64,000 nt of DNA, from the NCBI RefSeq assembly GCF_000719775.1, contig NZ_JOHR01000009.1, forward strand, positions 186,001 to 250,000, written 5' to 3'. The stretch comes from Streptomyces sp. NRRL F-5135. Lineage in GTDB: Bacteria > Actinomycetota > Actinomycetes > Streptomycetales > Streptomycetaceae. The notes beneath the pieces are model-generated. The model was not told where the DNA came from, did not search any database, and saw nothing but the letters and a program-made list of their open reading frames with translations. Position 1 is the first letter of the stretch, and each line of letters starts with the position of its first letter. A program made the translations under genes and the position numbers. This document shows positions 43,580 through 52,410 of the stretch, piece by piece.

Positions 43580-45066
43580 CGACACTCCTCTCATACCCAG
43601 AGACAGCTGCCCCACACGCGGCGTTCCAGGGAGCATGCACGAGGCCGCCCCGTATGGCAATGCCGGTTGGCAACTACAGCTGTCCCATGGCCGCCGCACG
43701 AGCCGCGCGACGGCTGCGCCGCCGCCCGCCGACTGTCGGCCGCCGGTCACGCGGCCGTCCCTCACCGGCCACTCGAAGCGCTTTGGCCACATGCGGCTCA
43801 GCGCCCCGCGCATGGAGGCGGAACAGCTGCGGGCGGAGCGGAGCCCGGCGCGAAAAGGGGCGCGAGCGGGCGGCCCGGCCAGGCGGCGCGCCGAAGGCCG
43901 CTCCGGCCGTCCCGAAGGCCGCGTCGAGGCCGCTCCCGGCCGAGCCCGGCTCCGGAAACCATGCCCGGGCGGCGAGGGGCGCGGGACGCGCCGGGGCGCG
44001 TAGTCCCGCTCCGGGACGACGCGTGACCCGGGCGCGAGCCCCGGCACGGGCCGTCCCAGGACCGCTCTCGGAGCCATCGCCGCGCGGGGCCGGGCGCGGG
44101 CGGAGGCCGGCAGGGCCTCTCCGCGGCCCTGGAAGCCCGGACCTCCCCTTCCCCTCCCCCGGAGCCCGGCGGGTGCCCGGAGGCCCGCCAGAGACTCCGC
44201 ACGGGCCGCCCACGGCCCTCACGCCCTCACGGCCCCGCCGGCCGGCGGGGCACCGGCACCGGCACCGCCACCGCCACCGCCACCGCCACCGACGAATCCG
44301 CTGGCGCGTTGACCGGCTCGCGAAACCGCCCCCGGCCCGGAAAGGCACAGCGACGGCCGCACCCCGTCCCGGCCCCGTACGGACACCGGACACCGGACAC
44401 CGGCCGACCCCGTACCGCCCCTCCGTTCCGCCGAAACGAACCGGCCCCTTGAACCGCCGATCATTGGTCCTGACCACTCGCCGAAGCCACTATGGCCCGG
44501 GATCTCGCCCCCACCTCGGGCACTGCGCTACACGCGGGCGCGCGATGGAGGGCGCGTATGCGTGGAACGTACGGAACGTCCGGAAGCCGGCGGTCGCAGA
44601 ACCGGCCCTGGCCGGACCCGGCCAGACCCAGGGCGCGCTCCGGGGCGCGCATACGGCAAAGTAGTGCGCCGGGGGATTTTGAGCGTCACACAAACGCACC
44701 CATCACTTTTCAGCCAACTTCCCTCGGGGGGAGAACCGTTGGTGAAATGGCCTGTCAACCCCCTTGCCACCAGGGAAGAAAGGACCAATACGGCCGTCCG
44801 CACCCTACGGGGACGGGCCATGCCTGCGAGGCCCACTTCCACTCGGGGCCCACGAGTGGAACGCTTCGTGATCGAATGCTTCGCGCCAAGTTGCCTTGTC
44901 GACATAGCGGCGGATGGAGAACTTGTCACGCCGACACCACGGAACACAGTAGATTCGATCATGAGTATCGAAGGCTGGGGACCCGTGCAAAACCGAGGGG
45001 AATCGTGCAGGAGCGAGAGGCCCGACAAGAACGGGGAGACGAGAACACCGAGGGGGGCTTAGCGCC
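43580..45066. other. Long region without a recognisable gene upstream of adpA
   Basis: About 1.5 kb between the USP and adpA start codons. Open frames exist on both strands but none shows a protein family, convincing start site or normal composition; several are Arg/Pro/Gly-rich shadows of G/C-rich DNA. A run of CCACCG repeats lies at 44255-44295. From about 44650 to 45066 base composition becomes less G/C-rich and includes A/T islands, as expected for promoter and leader DNA of adpA. A TAGATT (44951-44956) followed by CGATCATGAGTATCGAAGG is a candidate -10 and leader region, with TTGTCA (44923-44928) 22 bp before it, too far for a standard pair. Streptomyces adpA is known for a long, multiply regulated upstream region. 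Confidence 0.6.
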
Positions 45067-46287
45067 ATGAGCCAGGACTCCACTGCCGCACCGGAGTCAG
45101 GACGGAAACTGTCCGGGCGTCGCCGCCGGGAAGTTGTCGCCGTGCTGCTCTTCAGCGGCGGCCCCATCTTCGAGAGCTCCATCCCGCTCTCCGTGTTCGG
45201 AATCGACCGCCAGGACGCCGGGGTTCCCCGCTACCGCCTGCTCGTCTGCGCCGGGGAGGACGGACCGCTGCGTACCACCGGCGGGCTCGAACTCAGCGCG
45301 CCGTACGGGCTGGAGGCGATCAGCAGGGCGGGCACGGTGGTCGTACCGGCGTGGCGGTCGATCACATCACCACCACCACCGGAGGCGCTGGACGCTCTGC
45401 GCCGGGCGCATGAGGAGGGCGCGAGGATCGTCGGGCTGTGCACCGGCGCGTTCGTGCTCGCCGCGGCCGGCCTGCTCGACGGCCGGCCGGCCACCACCCA
45501 CTGGATGTACGCGCCGACGCTGGCCAAGCGCTATCCGTCCGTCCACGTGGATCCGAGGGAGCTCTTCGTCGACGACGGCGATGTGCTCACCTCGGCAGGC
45601 ACAGCGGCCGGAATCGATCTGTGCCTGCATATAGTCCGGACGGACCACGGCGCGGAGGCCGCGGGCGCGCTCGCCCGCAGGCTGGTCGTACCACCGCGCC
45701 GCAGCGGCGGACAGGAGCGCTATCTGGACAGGTCTTTACCAGAGGAAATCGGCTCCGACCCGCTCGCGGAGGTCGTGGCCTGGGCGCTGGAGCATCTGCA
45801 CGAGCAGTTCGACGTGGAGACGCTGGCGGCCCGCGCGTACATGAGCCGTCGCACCTTCGACCGGCGGTTCAGGTCGCTCACCGGGAGCGCGCCGCTCCAG
45901 TGGCTGATCACCCAGCGGGTGCTCCAGGCACAGCGGCTGCTGGAGACCTCCGACTACTCGGTGGACGAGGTCGCGGGCCGCTGCGGCTTCCGCTCACCGG
46001 TGGCGCTGCGCGGGCACTTCCGGCGGCAGCTCGGGTCCTCGCCCGCGGCGTACAGGTCCGCCTACCGGGCCCGGCGCCCGCAGGGGGACCCGATGCCACC
46101 GGGGGTGATGGAGTCGGTCGTACCGGCCCAGGCGTCCGTGCACTCCCGGCGGACGGCGGCGGCCTCCAGCCCGTCCGGCGGGGCCTCGGCCTCGTCGACG
46201 GTGCCGGACCACGGCAAGCTGGGGACCGACATGTACGCGACAGGTCCCGGCCGTCCTGGCCTGCCCGGTCAACGGAGCGCCCCGTAG
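45067..46287 (+). CDS. adpA: AdpA, AraC-family global developmental regulator
   Basis: A 406-residue master regulator of morphological and antibiotic genes. Residues ~25-200 are the DJ-1/PfpI-like dimerisation domain (VVAVLLFSGGPIFESSIPLSVFGIDRQ, GLCTGAFVLAAAGLLDGRP). Residues ~235-330 are the AraC DNA-binding domain (EQFDVETLAARAYMSRRTFDRRF, YSVDEVAGRCGFRSPVALRGHF). The Leu codon at 45736-45738 (residue 224, in DRSLPEE) is TTA, the rare codon read only by the bldA tRNA, located in the interdomain linker where TTA is found in other adpA genes. This predicts bldA-dependent translation. ATG 45067 is preceded by GAGGGGGG. The gene is followed closely by ornA, as in other Streptomyces. The C-terminal ~75 residues are a flexible tail. 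Confidence 0.97.
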   Translation: MSQDSTAAPESGRKLSGRRRREVVAVLLFSGGPIFESSIPLSVFGIDRQDAGVPRYRLLVCAGEDGPLRTTGGLELSAPYGLEAISRAGTVVVPAWRSITSPPPPEALDALRRAHEEGARIVGLCTGAFVLAAAGLLDGRPATTHWMYAPTLAKRYPSVHVDPRELFVDDGDVLTSAGTAAGIDLCLHIVRTDHGAEAAGALARRLVVPPRRSGGQERYLDRSLPEEIGSDPLAEVVAWALEHLHEQFDVETLAARAYMSRRTFDRRFRSLTGSAPLQWLITQRVLQAQRLLETSDYSVDEVAGRCGFRSPVALRGHFRRQLGSSPAAYRSAYRARRPQGDPMPPGVMESVVPAQASVHSRRTAAASSPSGGASASSTVPDHGKLGTDMYATGPGRPGLPGQRSAP

Positions 46288-46297
46288 GGTAAGCCGT

Positions 46298-46900
46298 ATG
46301 AACGATCGAATGGTGTGGATCGACTGTGAGATGACCGGGCTCTCGCTGACGGACGACGCGCTCATCGAGGTGGCCGCGCTGGTCACCGACTCGGAGCTGA
46401 ACGTGCTCGGCGAGGGCGTGGACATCGTGATCCGCCCGCCGGACGCGGCGCTGGCGACGATGCCCGAGGTGGTGCGGCAGATGCACACCGCCTCGGGCCT
46501 CCTCGACGAGCTGGCCGGCGGCACCACCCTGGCCCTCGCCGAGGAGCAGCTCCTGACATACGTACGTGAGCACGTCAAGGAGCCCGGCAAGGCGCCGCTG
46601 TGCGGCAACACGGTCGGTACGGACCGCGGCTTCCTGCTCCGGGACATGCCGGAGCTGGAGGCGCACCTCCACTACCGCATCGTCGACGTCTCCTCGATCA
46701 AGGAGCTGGCCCGCCGCTGGTACCCGCGGGCCTACTACAACAGCCCGGAGAAGAGCGGCAACCACCGCGCGCTGGCGGACATCCGCGAGTCCATCGCGGA
46801 GCTGCGCTACTACCGGGAGGCGGTCTTCGTCCCCCAGCCGGGCCCGGACTCGGACGCGGCCCGGCAGATCGCGGCGAAGCACGTCCTGCGCGCGGAATGA
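46298..46900 (+). CDS. orn: Oligoribonuclease
   Basis: A 200-residue DEDDh 3'-5' exoribonuclease that degrades 2-5-nt RNA, including pGpG from c-di-GMP turnover. Catalytic residues are seen in VWIDCEMTGLSL (Asp9, Glu11), GNTVGTDRGFLLRDMPELE, SSIKELARRW and SGNHRALADIRESI (His and Asp). Full length for the family. It starts 11 bp after adpA, so it may be partly cotranscribed; called ornA in Streptomyces, where it affects growth and development. Confidence 0.95.
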   Translation: MNDRMVWIDCEMTGLSLTDDALIEVAALVTDSELNVLGEGVDIVIRPPDAALATMPEVVRQMHTASGLLDELAGGTTLALAEEQLLTYVREHVKEPGKAPLCGNTVGTDRGFLLRDMPELEAHLHYRIVDVSSIKELARRWYPRAYYNSPEKSGNHRALADIRESIAELRYYREAVFVPQPGPDSDAARQIAAKHVLRAE

Positions 46901-47018
46901 GCCCGGCGCGGGCGCGGAGCGGGTACGGGAACGGCCCCGCCCGCGCCGCCTCCCCCGAGGCCGCCCGGCCCCCGCACCGCCCCGGGTAACGGGGGAGCGA
47001 GCACCCTCGCGGACCCTG

Positions 47019-47024
47019 TACACT
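47019..47024 (+). promoter_or_regulatory. Candidate -10 element for tRNA-His
   Basis: TACACT, preceded by TG in a TGTACACT context and followed by a T-rich run, lies 34 bp before the tRNA. It would give a ~27-nt leader. No good -35 is seen, so support is moderate. Confidence 0.5.
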
Positions 47025-47057
47025 TTTTCTCGGCCGGTCGGAAGAAGGACCGGTCGT

Positions 47058-47131
47058 GGTGGGTATAGCTCAGCTGGTAGAGCACCTGGTTGTGGTCCAG
47101 GATGTCGCGGGTTCGAGTCCCGTTACTCACC
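47058..47131 (+). tRNA. tRNA-His (GTG anticodon)
   Basis: A full cloverleaf is visible. The acceptor stem GTGGGTA pairs with TACTCAC, the D-arm contains AGCTCAGCTGGTAGAGC, the anticodon arm is CCTGG-TTGTGGT-CCAGG with anticodon GTG, and the T-loop is TTCGAGT. The extra G at 47058 opposite C73 is the G-1 element specific to histidine tRNA. The 3' CCA is not encoded. Confidence 0.97.
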
Positions 47132-47137
47132 CTTGGT

Positions 47138-47176
47138 GATCGCCCCCGTGGCCGCGAGAGCGGCACGGGGGCGATC
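47138..47176. terminator. Terminator after tRNA-His
   Basis: A 13-bp perfect stem (47138-47150 against 47164-47176) with a 13-nt loop starts 7 bp after the tRNA. Confidence 0.88.
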
Positions 47177-47462
47177 GCGTTCCCGGGCACCACGGGCCGC
47201 CGGCCGACGGCCGCCCCGCCTCGGTTGCCGACGGGGCCGTCCCCGGACCGACGGCCGCCTTCGCCCTCGTACTCGTACGCTCTCTTGCGTCAGCCGTTGC
47301 GTCGATCGCGCCTCCGGACACACCAGCCCGGCCCACGGCACCGCCGGAAGTCGGCACGCCGGGCACAGGGGCACAGCGGGGAGGCCGTCGGCGGGGCCGC
47401 CCACACCCCGGGCCCGGCGCTCCGGGCGTCAGGACGGCTCCCGTATCCGGACGGCTCCCGCG
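47177..47462. other. Gap between tRNA-His terminator and cebR, no gene seen
   Basis: The region is G/C-rich and has no supported reading frame. Close to the cebR stop, three near-identical GTCAGGACGGCTCCCGTA-like units occur (47425-47480) and continue into the last cebR codons. I see no further structure here. Confidence 0.6.
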
Positions 47463-48512
47463 TCAGGACGACTCCCGTACCACCAGTTCCGTCGGGAGCA
47501 CCAGGCTCCGCCGGGCCGGCTCGGCCGCTTCCGCGCGGGCGGCGATGTCCGCGAGGACCAGCTGGGCCATCGCGCGGCCCATGTCCTCTATCGGCTGGCG
47601 GACGCTGGTCAGCGGCGGGTCCATGTGGTGCGCTATCGCCGAATCGTCGAAGCCGACCAGCGCCACGTCGTCCGGGACGCGGCGGCCCGCCGCGCGGAGG
47701 GTCTGGCGGGCGCCCGCCGCCATGACGTCGGAGGCGGCGAAGACGGCGTCCACGTCCGGCCGGCGGTCCAGGAGGTCGCGCATGGCGCGGCGGCCGCCCT
47801 CCTCGGTGAAGTCGGCGATCTCCGTCAGGGAGTCGTCCGGGGCGCGGCCCGCCTCGGCGAGGGCCCGGCGGTAGCCGTCGAGACGGCAGGCGGCCCCGTA
47901 GACGTCCAGCCGGCCGGTGATCGTGGCGATCGCCGTACGGCCCCGGGCGAGCAGGTGCGCGACCGCCGTACGGGCGCCCTCCGCGTTGTCGGAGTCGACC
48001 GAGAGCAGGGGTTCGGCCGCCGAGCGGCGGCCGCTGATGACCGTGGGGATGCCGAGCTGGGTCAGCAGTTCGGGCAGCGGGTCGTCGGCGTGGACCGAGA
48101 CCAGCAGCACCCCGTCCGCGCGGTGCGCGGCCAGGTACTGGGCCAGCCGGCGGCGTTCGCGCTCGCCGCCCGCGAAGGTGAGCAGCAGTTGCATCCCGCT
48201 GTCCGACAGCGCCGCCCCGACGCCCCGGACGATGTCGGAGAAGTACGGTTCCGCGAAGAACCGCGTCTCGGACTCCGGCACCACCAGGGCGATCGCGTCG
48301 GCACGGTTGGCGGCGAGCGCGCGGGCCGCCCGGTTGGGTACGTACCCCAGTTCGGCCACCGCCGCCTCGACCGCCGCCCGGGTCGCCGCGCTCACCCGGG
48401 GCGAGCCGTTGATCACCCGGGAGACCGTGCCCCGGCCGACGCCCGCCCGGGCGGCCACCTCTTCGAGCGTGGGCAGCTTCCCGCCGCGCGGACGCAGTCC
48501 TCGCGTCACCAT
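47463..48512 (-). CDS. cebR: CebR, LacI-family repressor of cellobiose uptake
   Basis: A 349-residue LacI/GalR repressor. Helix-turn-helix: PTLEEVAARAGVGRGTVSRVING; hinge: LGYVPNRAARALAANRADAIALVVPE; sugar domain: RFFAEPYFSDIVRGVGAAL, SVDSDNAEGARTAVAHLL, VFAASDVMAAGARQTL, VGFDDSAIAHHMDPPLTSVRQP. ATG 48512 is chosen for its GGGGGAGG and the short leader before the HTH typical of CebR; longer readings add unconserved residues. It is divergent from cebEFG-bglC and the perfect CebR operator at 48737-48750 lies in the gap. In other Streptomyces cellobiose or cellotriose releases CebR from this site, inducing uptake and, in plant pathogens, toxin genes. Confidence 0.95.
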   Translation of the reverse strand: MVTRGLRPRGGKLPTLEEVAARAGVGRGTVSRVINGSPRVSAATRAAVEAAVAELGYVPNRAARALAANRADAIALVVPESETRFFAEPYFSDIVRGVGAALSDSGMQLLLTFAGGERERRRLAQYLAAHRADGVLLVSVHADDPLPELLTQLGIPTVISGRRSAAEPLLSVDSDNAEGARTAVAHLLARGRTAIATITGRLDVYGAACRLDGYRRALAEAGRAPDDSLTEIADFTEEGGRRAMRDLLDRRPDVDAVFAASDVMAAGARQTLRAAGRRVPDDVALVGFDDSAIAHHMDPPLTSVRQPIEDMGRAMAQLVLADIAARAEAAEPARRSLVLPTELVVRESS

Positions 48513-48736
48513 CCCTACCTCCCCCATCACACTCGCGGACCGTGTCGTACGGGCACGGCGCCACGCGACCGGATCCGGCCACACGGACGAGCTTATTCCG
48601 CTCTCTCCGTGCGCCGTTCACCCTCCACCGTCGACGCACAGTCGTAAATCCAACAAACAGATAACCGACTCTTCTCCGGCCTGTCAGGTCCCTTGACACC
48701 CCATCAGCGACCGGCGACCCTTCAAGACATCACTTA

Positions 48737-48750
48737 TGGGAGCGCTCCCA
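48737..48750. promoter_or_regulatory. CebR-binding operator
   Basis: TGGGAGCGCTCCCA is a perfect 14-bp palindrome identical to the published CebR box, 117 bp before the cebE start in the cebR-cebE gap. Confidence 0.95.
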
Positions 48751-48866
48751 CCGGTAGTTACCCCTACATGCCCCGCACACTTCCCGACCGTACTGTCCCC
48801 TGATCAACGACAGGGAAAACGGCCGCAGTTGGCCGAAGCGGTACGTCGGTGCCTCAGGAGGTCGTC

Positions 48867-50192
48867 ATGCGCACACGTATCCGTTCGCCACGCCGGGTGG
48901 CGGTCCTCGCGACCGTCGCCGCGCTCGGGGCCGGCCTGCTGGCCGGCTGCGCCGACGACGGCGATTCCTCGGGCCCCTCCGGCGGCACCGACGCAGGCGG
49001 CAAGACGAAGATCACGGTCGGCGTCTTCGGTGCCTTCGGCCTCAAGGAGGCCGGCCTTTACGACGAGTACATGAAGCTGCACAAGAACATCGTCATCGAG
49101 CAGACGTCCATCGAGCGCAGTGAGAACTACCGCCCCCAGTTGCTCACCCACCTCGCCAGTGGCAGCGGGCTGGCCGACATCCAGGCCATCGAGGTCAACT
49201 ACGTCGCCGAGATCACCGAGACCCAGGGGGACAAGCTGGTCGACCTCGGCAAGGCCGAGGGGGTGAAGAAGGACAACTTCCTGCCGTGGAAGTGGGCGCA
49301 GGGCACCACCAAGGCCGGCAAGACCGTCGGGCTCGGCACCGACGTCGGCCCCACCGGTATCTGTTACCGCAAGGACTACTTCGAGCAGGCCGGACTGCCC
49401 ACCGACCGGGAGGCCGTCGGCAAGCTGTGGGCCGGCGACTGGCAGAAGTACCTGGAGGTGGGCAAGCAGTTCAAGTCAAAGAACGTCAAGGGCGCCACCT
49501 TCGTGGACGCGGCGTCCGGTGTGATGAACGCGATGCTGGGCAGTAGCGCCGAGCGCTTCTACGACAAGGACGGCAAGCTCGTCTACAAGACGAACCCGGC
49601 CGTGCGCGACGCCTGGGACACCGCCGCGGCCTTCTCCGAGGCCGGACTGACCAGCAAGGTCCAGCAGTTCACCCCGCCTTGGGACCAGGCGTTCGCCAAC
49701 GGCCGCTTCGCCACCGTCACCTGCCCGCCCTGGATGCTCGGCTACATCCAGGACAAGGCCGGCGACGCGGGCAAGGACAAGTGGGACGTCGCCCCCGCAC
49801 CCAAGCCCGGCAACTGGGGCGGCTCCTTCCTCTCCGTGCCCGAGGCGGGCAAGAACAAGGAGGAGGCCACCAAGCTGGCGGTCTGGCTGACCGCCCCCGA
49901 GCAGCAGGCCAAGCTGTTCGAGAAGCGCGGCAGCTTCCCCAGCGCGCAGGCCGTCTACTCGCTGCCCCAGGTCTCCGGCGCCAAGCACCCGTACTTCGCG
50001 AACGCGCCGATCGGGCAGATCTTCACCGACGCGGCCAAGGGAGTGCCGGTCCAGCCCGTCGGCCCCGGCGACCTGGTGATCTCGCAGAACATCAGCGACG
50101 TCGGCATGCTCCAGGTGGACCAGAAGGGCGTCTCCTCCGAGGACGGCTGGAAGGCCGCGACCAAGGCCATCGACAACGCGCTGGACAAGTGA
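48867..50192 (+). CDS. cebE: Cellobiose/cellotriose-binding lipoprotein
   Basis: A 441-residue extracellular solute-binding protein of the sugar ABC family. Lipoprotein signal with lipobox LLAGC (lipidated Cys28), followed by a Ser/Gly/Asp linker and a two-lobe binding protein (GLKEAGLYDEYMKLHKNIVIEQTS, YRKDYFEQAGLPTDRE, CPPWMLGYIQDKAG, TAPEQQAKLFEKRGSFPSA). It captures cellobiose/cellotriose outside the membrane. ATG 48867 with AGGAGG is chosen over the GTG at 48849. First gene of cebEFG-bglC under the CebR operator; cebF follows after 3 bp. Confidence 0.95.
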   Translation: MRTRIRSPRRVAVLATVAALGAGLLAGCADDGDSSGPSGGTDAGGKTKITVGVFGAFGLKEAGLYDEYMKLHKNIVIEQTSIERSENYRPQLLTHLASGSGLADIQAIEVNYVAEITETQGDKLVDLGKAEGVKKDNFLPWKWAQGTTKAGKTVGLGTDVGPTGICYRKDYFEQAGLPTDREAVGKLWAGDWQKYLEVGKQFKSKNVKGATFVDAASGVMNAMLGSSAERFYDKDGKLVYKTNPAVRDAWDTAAAFSEAGLTSKVQQFTPPWDQAFANGRFATVTCPPWMLGYIQDKAGDAGKDKWDVAPAPKPGNWGGSFLSVPEAGKNKEEATKLAVWLTAPEQQAKLFEKRGSFPSAQAVYSLPQVSGAKHPYFANAPIGQIFTDAAKGVPVQPVGPGDLVISQNISDVGMLQVDQKGVSSEDGWKAATKAIDNALDK

Positions 50193-50195
50193 CCG

Positions 50196-51236
50196 ATGAC
50201 CAGCAGTGACGCACGTATCGCCGCGCCCGCCCGGAAGGGGGGCGCGGCCCTCCCCCGGGCCGGGGGCCCGGCCGGGGGCGGCGCGGCGCCCGGCGGCGCC
50301 CCCGACCCGCGCGAGGACCGCCGCCGGGCCCGGCGCAGCCGCTGGTACCGCCGCGACGTGCGGTGGAGCCCCTACGCCTTCATCGCGCCGTTCTTCGTCT
50401 TCTTCCTGGCCTTCGGCCTCTTCCCGCTGCTCTACACCGGCTGGGCCTCGCTGCACCGGGTGGAGCTGACGGCCCCCACGGACATGGAGTGGGTGGGCCT
50501 GAAGAACTTCGCCCGGCTGATGGGTGACGACTTCTTCTGGAACGCGCTGAAGAACACCCTCACCATCGGGCTGCTGTCCACCGTGCCCCAGTTGCTGATC
50601 GCGCTGGGTGTGGCGCACCTGCTCAACTACAAGCTGCGCGGCTCGATGTTCTTCCGGGTCGCCGTGCTCACGCCGTACGCCACCTCGGTGGCCGCGGCGG
50701 CCCTGGTCTTCGTGCTCCTGTTCGGCCGTGACTACGGGATGATCAACTGGGCGCTGGGGCTCGTGGGCATCGATCCCGTCGACTGGCAGAACGGCACCCT
50801 GAGTTCGCAGATCGCCGTCTCGACGATCGTCATCTGGCGCTGGACCGGCTACAACGCGCTGATCTACCTGGCGGCGATGCAGGCGATCCCGGCAGATCTG
50901 TACGAGTCGGCGGCGCTGGACGGGGCGTCACGCTGGCAGCAGTTCGTCCATGTGACGATCCCGTCGCTGCGGCCCACGATCCTGTTCACGGTGGTGGTCT
51001 CGACCATTGGCGCCACCCAGCTCTTCGGAGAACCGCTGCTGTTCAACGGCAACGCGGGCGCGACGGGCGGCGGGGACCACCAGTTCCAGACGCTCGGGCT
51101 CTACCTGTACGAGCAGGGCTGGGTGAACCTGCACCTCGGCCGGGCCTCCGCGATCGCCTGGACCATGTTCCTGATCCTGCTGATCATCGGCGCGGTGAAC
51201 TGGCTCGTCGGCCGCCGTCTCCGCAAGAACGCGTAA
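50196..51236 (+). CDS. cebF: Cellobiose ABC transporter permease
   Basis: A 346-residue inner-membrane permease with about six transmembrane segments (AFIAPFFVFFLAFGLFPLLYTG, FRVAVLTPYATSVAAAALVFVLLF, IAWTMFLILLIIGAVNWLV). The cytoplasmic EAA loop that docks the ATPase reads ESAALDGASRWQQFVHVTIP. The N-terminal ~50 residues are a Gly/Ala/Pro-rich and basic extension. Start ATG 50196 is 3 bp after cebE. No ATPase gene lies in this cluster; the shared MsiK ATPase elsewhere in the genome is the known partner in Streptomyces. Confidence 0.94.
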   Translation: MTSSDARIAAPARKGGAALPRAGGPAGGGAAPGGAPDPREDRRRARRSRWYRRDVRWSPYAFIAPFFVFFLAFGLFPLLYTGWASLHRVELTAPTDMEWVGLKNFARLMGDDFFWNALKNTLTIGLLSTVPQLLIALGVAHLLNYKLRGSMFFRVAVLTPYATSVAAAALVFVLLFGRDYGMINWALGLVGIDPVDWQNGTLSSQIAVSTIVIWRWTGYNALIYLAAMQAIPADLYESAALDGASRWQQFVHVTIPSLRPTILFTVVVSTIGATQLFGEPLLFNGNAGATGGGDHQFQTLGLYLYEQGWVNLHLGRASAIAWTMFLILLIIGAVNWLVGRRLRKNA

Positions 51237-51252
51237 GGAGCGCTGAGGAGAG

Positions 51253-52176
51253 ATGGCGACGACTTCACACTCCGCCGCACTCGCCGAAACCGGGACCACC
51301 GGGGCTCAGGGGCCCGTCGGGAAGTCCGGCGGCGGGAAGAAGAAGGGAGCCGGCCGGCAGTTGCACGCCGGGCGGTTCACCTACGCCGTGCTGATCGTCT
51401 TCACGATCGGTTCCCTGTTCCCGCTGGTCTGGACGGCGATAGCGGCCTCCCGGAACAACACCAGGCTGGCCCAGACCCCGCCGCCGTTCTGGTTCGGCGG
51501 AAACCTCTTCAAGAACCTCGAGATCGCCTGGACCGACGCCAACATGGGCAGCGCGCTGCTCAACACGACGATCGTCGCCGGGTCGATCGCCCTGGGCACG
51601 GTGCTGTTCTCGACCCTGGCCGGCTTCGCCTTCGCCAAGCTGCGCTTCCGGTTCAAGAACCTGCTGTTGCTGCTGGTGATCGGCACGATGATGGTGCCGC
51701 CGCAGCTCAGCGTCGTACCGCTGTACATGCTGGTCGCCGAACTGGAGTGGACCGACCAGCTCCAGGCCGTCATCCTGCCCACCCTGGTCAGCGCGTTCGG
51801 TGTGTTCTTCATGCGCCAGTACCTGATCGGGGCGCTGCCCTCCGAGCTGGTCGAGGCGGCCCGGGTGGACGGCGCGAGCAGTCTGCGCGTCGTCTGGCAC
51901 GTGGTGTTCCCGGCGGCGCGGCCCGCGATGGCCGTGCTGGGCATGCTCACGTTCGTGATGGCCTGGAACGACTTCTTCTGGCCGATCATCGCGCTCACCC
52001 AGAACGGCAGCCCCACCGTGCAGGTGGCGCTCACCGGCCTCGGCCGCGGTTACATCCCGGACCAGTCGGTGATCATGGCCGGAGCGCTGCTGGGCACGCT
52101 GCCCCTGCTGATCGCGTTCGTACTGTTCGGCAAGCACATCGTGGGCGGCATCATGCAGGGCGCGGTCAAGGGCTGA
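51253..52176 (+). CDS. cebG: Cellobiose ABC transporter permease
   Basis: A 307-residue permease, partner of CebF. Six membrane segments are seen (FTYAVLIVFTIGSLFPLVWTAIA, LLLLLVIGTMMVPPQLSVVPLYML, VIMAGALLGTLPLLIAFVLFG). The EAA loop is EAARVDGASSLRVVWHVVFP. ATG 51253 follows GAGGAGAG, 16 bp after cebF. The gap to bglC is 234 bp and holds repeated GGGCCGGGCCC-type palindromes. Confidence 0.94.
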   Translation: MATTSHSAALAETGTTGAQGPVGKSGGGKKKGAGRQLHAGRFTYAVLIVFTIGSLFPLVWTAIAASRNNTRLAQTPPPFWFGGNLFKNLEIAWTDANMGSALLNTTIVAGSIALGTVLFSTLAGFAFAKLRFRFKNLLLLLVIGTMMVPPQLSVVPLYMLVAELEWTDQLQAVILPTLVSAFGVFFMRQYLIGALPSELVEAARVDGASSLRVVWHVVFPAARPAMAVLGMLTFVMAWNDFFWPIIALTQNGSPTVQVALTGLGRGYIPDQSVIMAGALLGTLPLLIAFVLFGKHIVGGIMQGAVKG

Positions 52177-52201
52177 TCCCATGGCCGCCGAAGGGCTCGG
52201 T

Positions 52202-52269
52202 CCGGGCCCGTAACGCCGGGCCGGGCCCGCGACCCCGGGCCGGGCCCATAAGCCCGGGCCGGTCGTACG
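52202..52269. repeat. Imperfect ~18-bp palindromic repeats between cebG and bglC
   Basis: Four degenerate units built on CCGGGCCGGGCCC lie head to tail. The cores are self-complementary. They could form RNA stems that reduce read-through into bglC. No TGGGAGCGCTCCCA-type site is seen in this gap. Confidence 0.8.
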
Positions 52270-52410
52270 CCTGGTCGGGCCCGTAGCCGCACGGGCGCTC
52301 TCGGGCAGCGGCCGGCCGAGGGCCCGGCCCACCCCCCGGCCGGGCGCCGCGCCCCTCGCCACCGTCGCACCACCCCACCCCCCATCCCTACGGTCAACAG
52401 GAGCTGCACC

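Noticed and set aside
43674..44477. Possible gene upstream of adpA on the minus strand
   Set aside because: [11 protein letters not shown] and Pro/Gly/Arg-rich product reflects CCACCG repeats; no start site or family.
47041..47180. Phage or plasmid attachment site at tRNA-His
   Set aside because: No integrase, no duplicated tRNA 3' end and syntenic core genes on both sides.
46566..48647. 693-residue plus-strand frame across orn, tRNA-His and the cebR region
   Set aside because: It overlaps three well-supported features in other frames and has no coherent composition.
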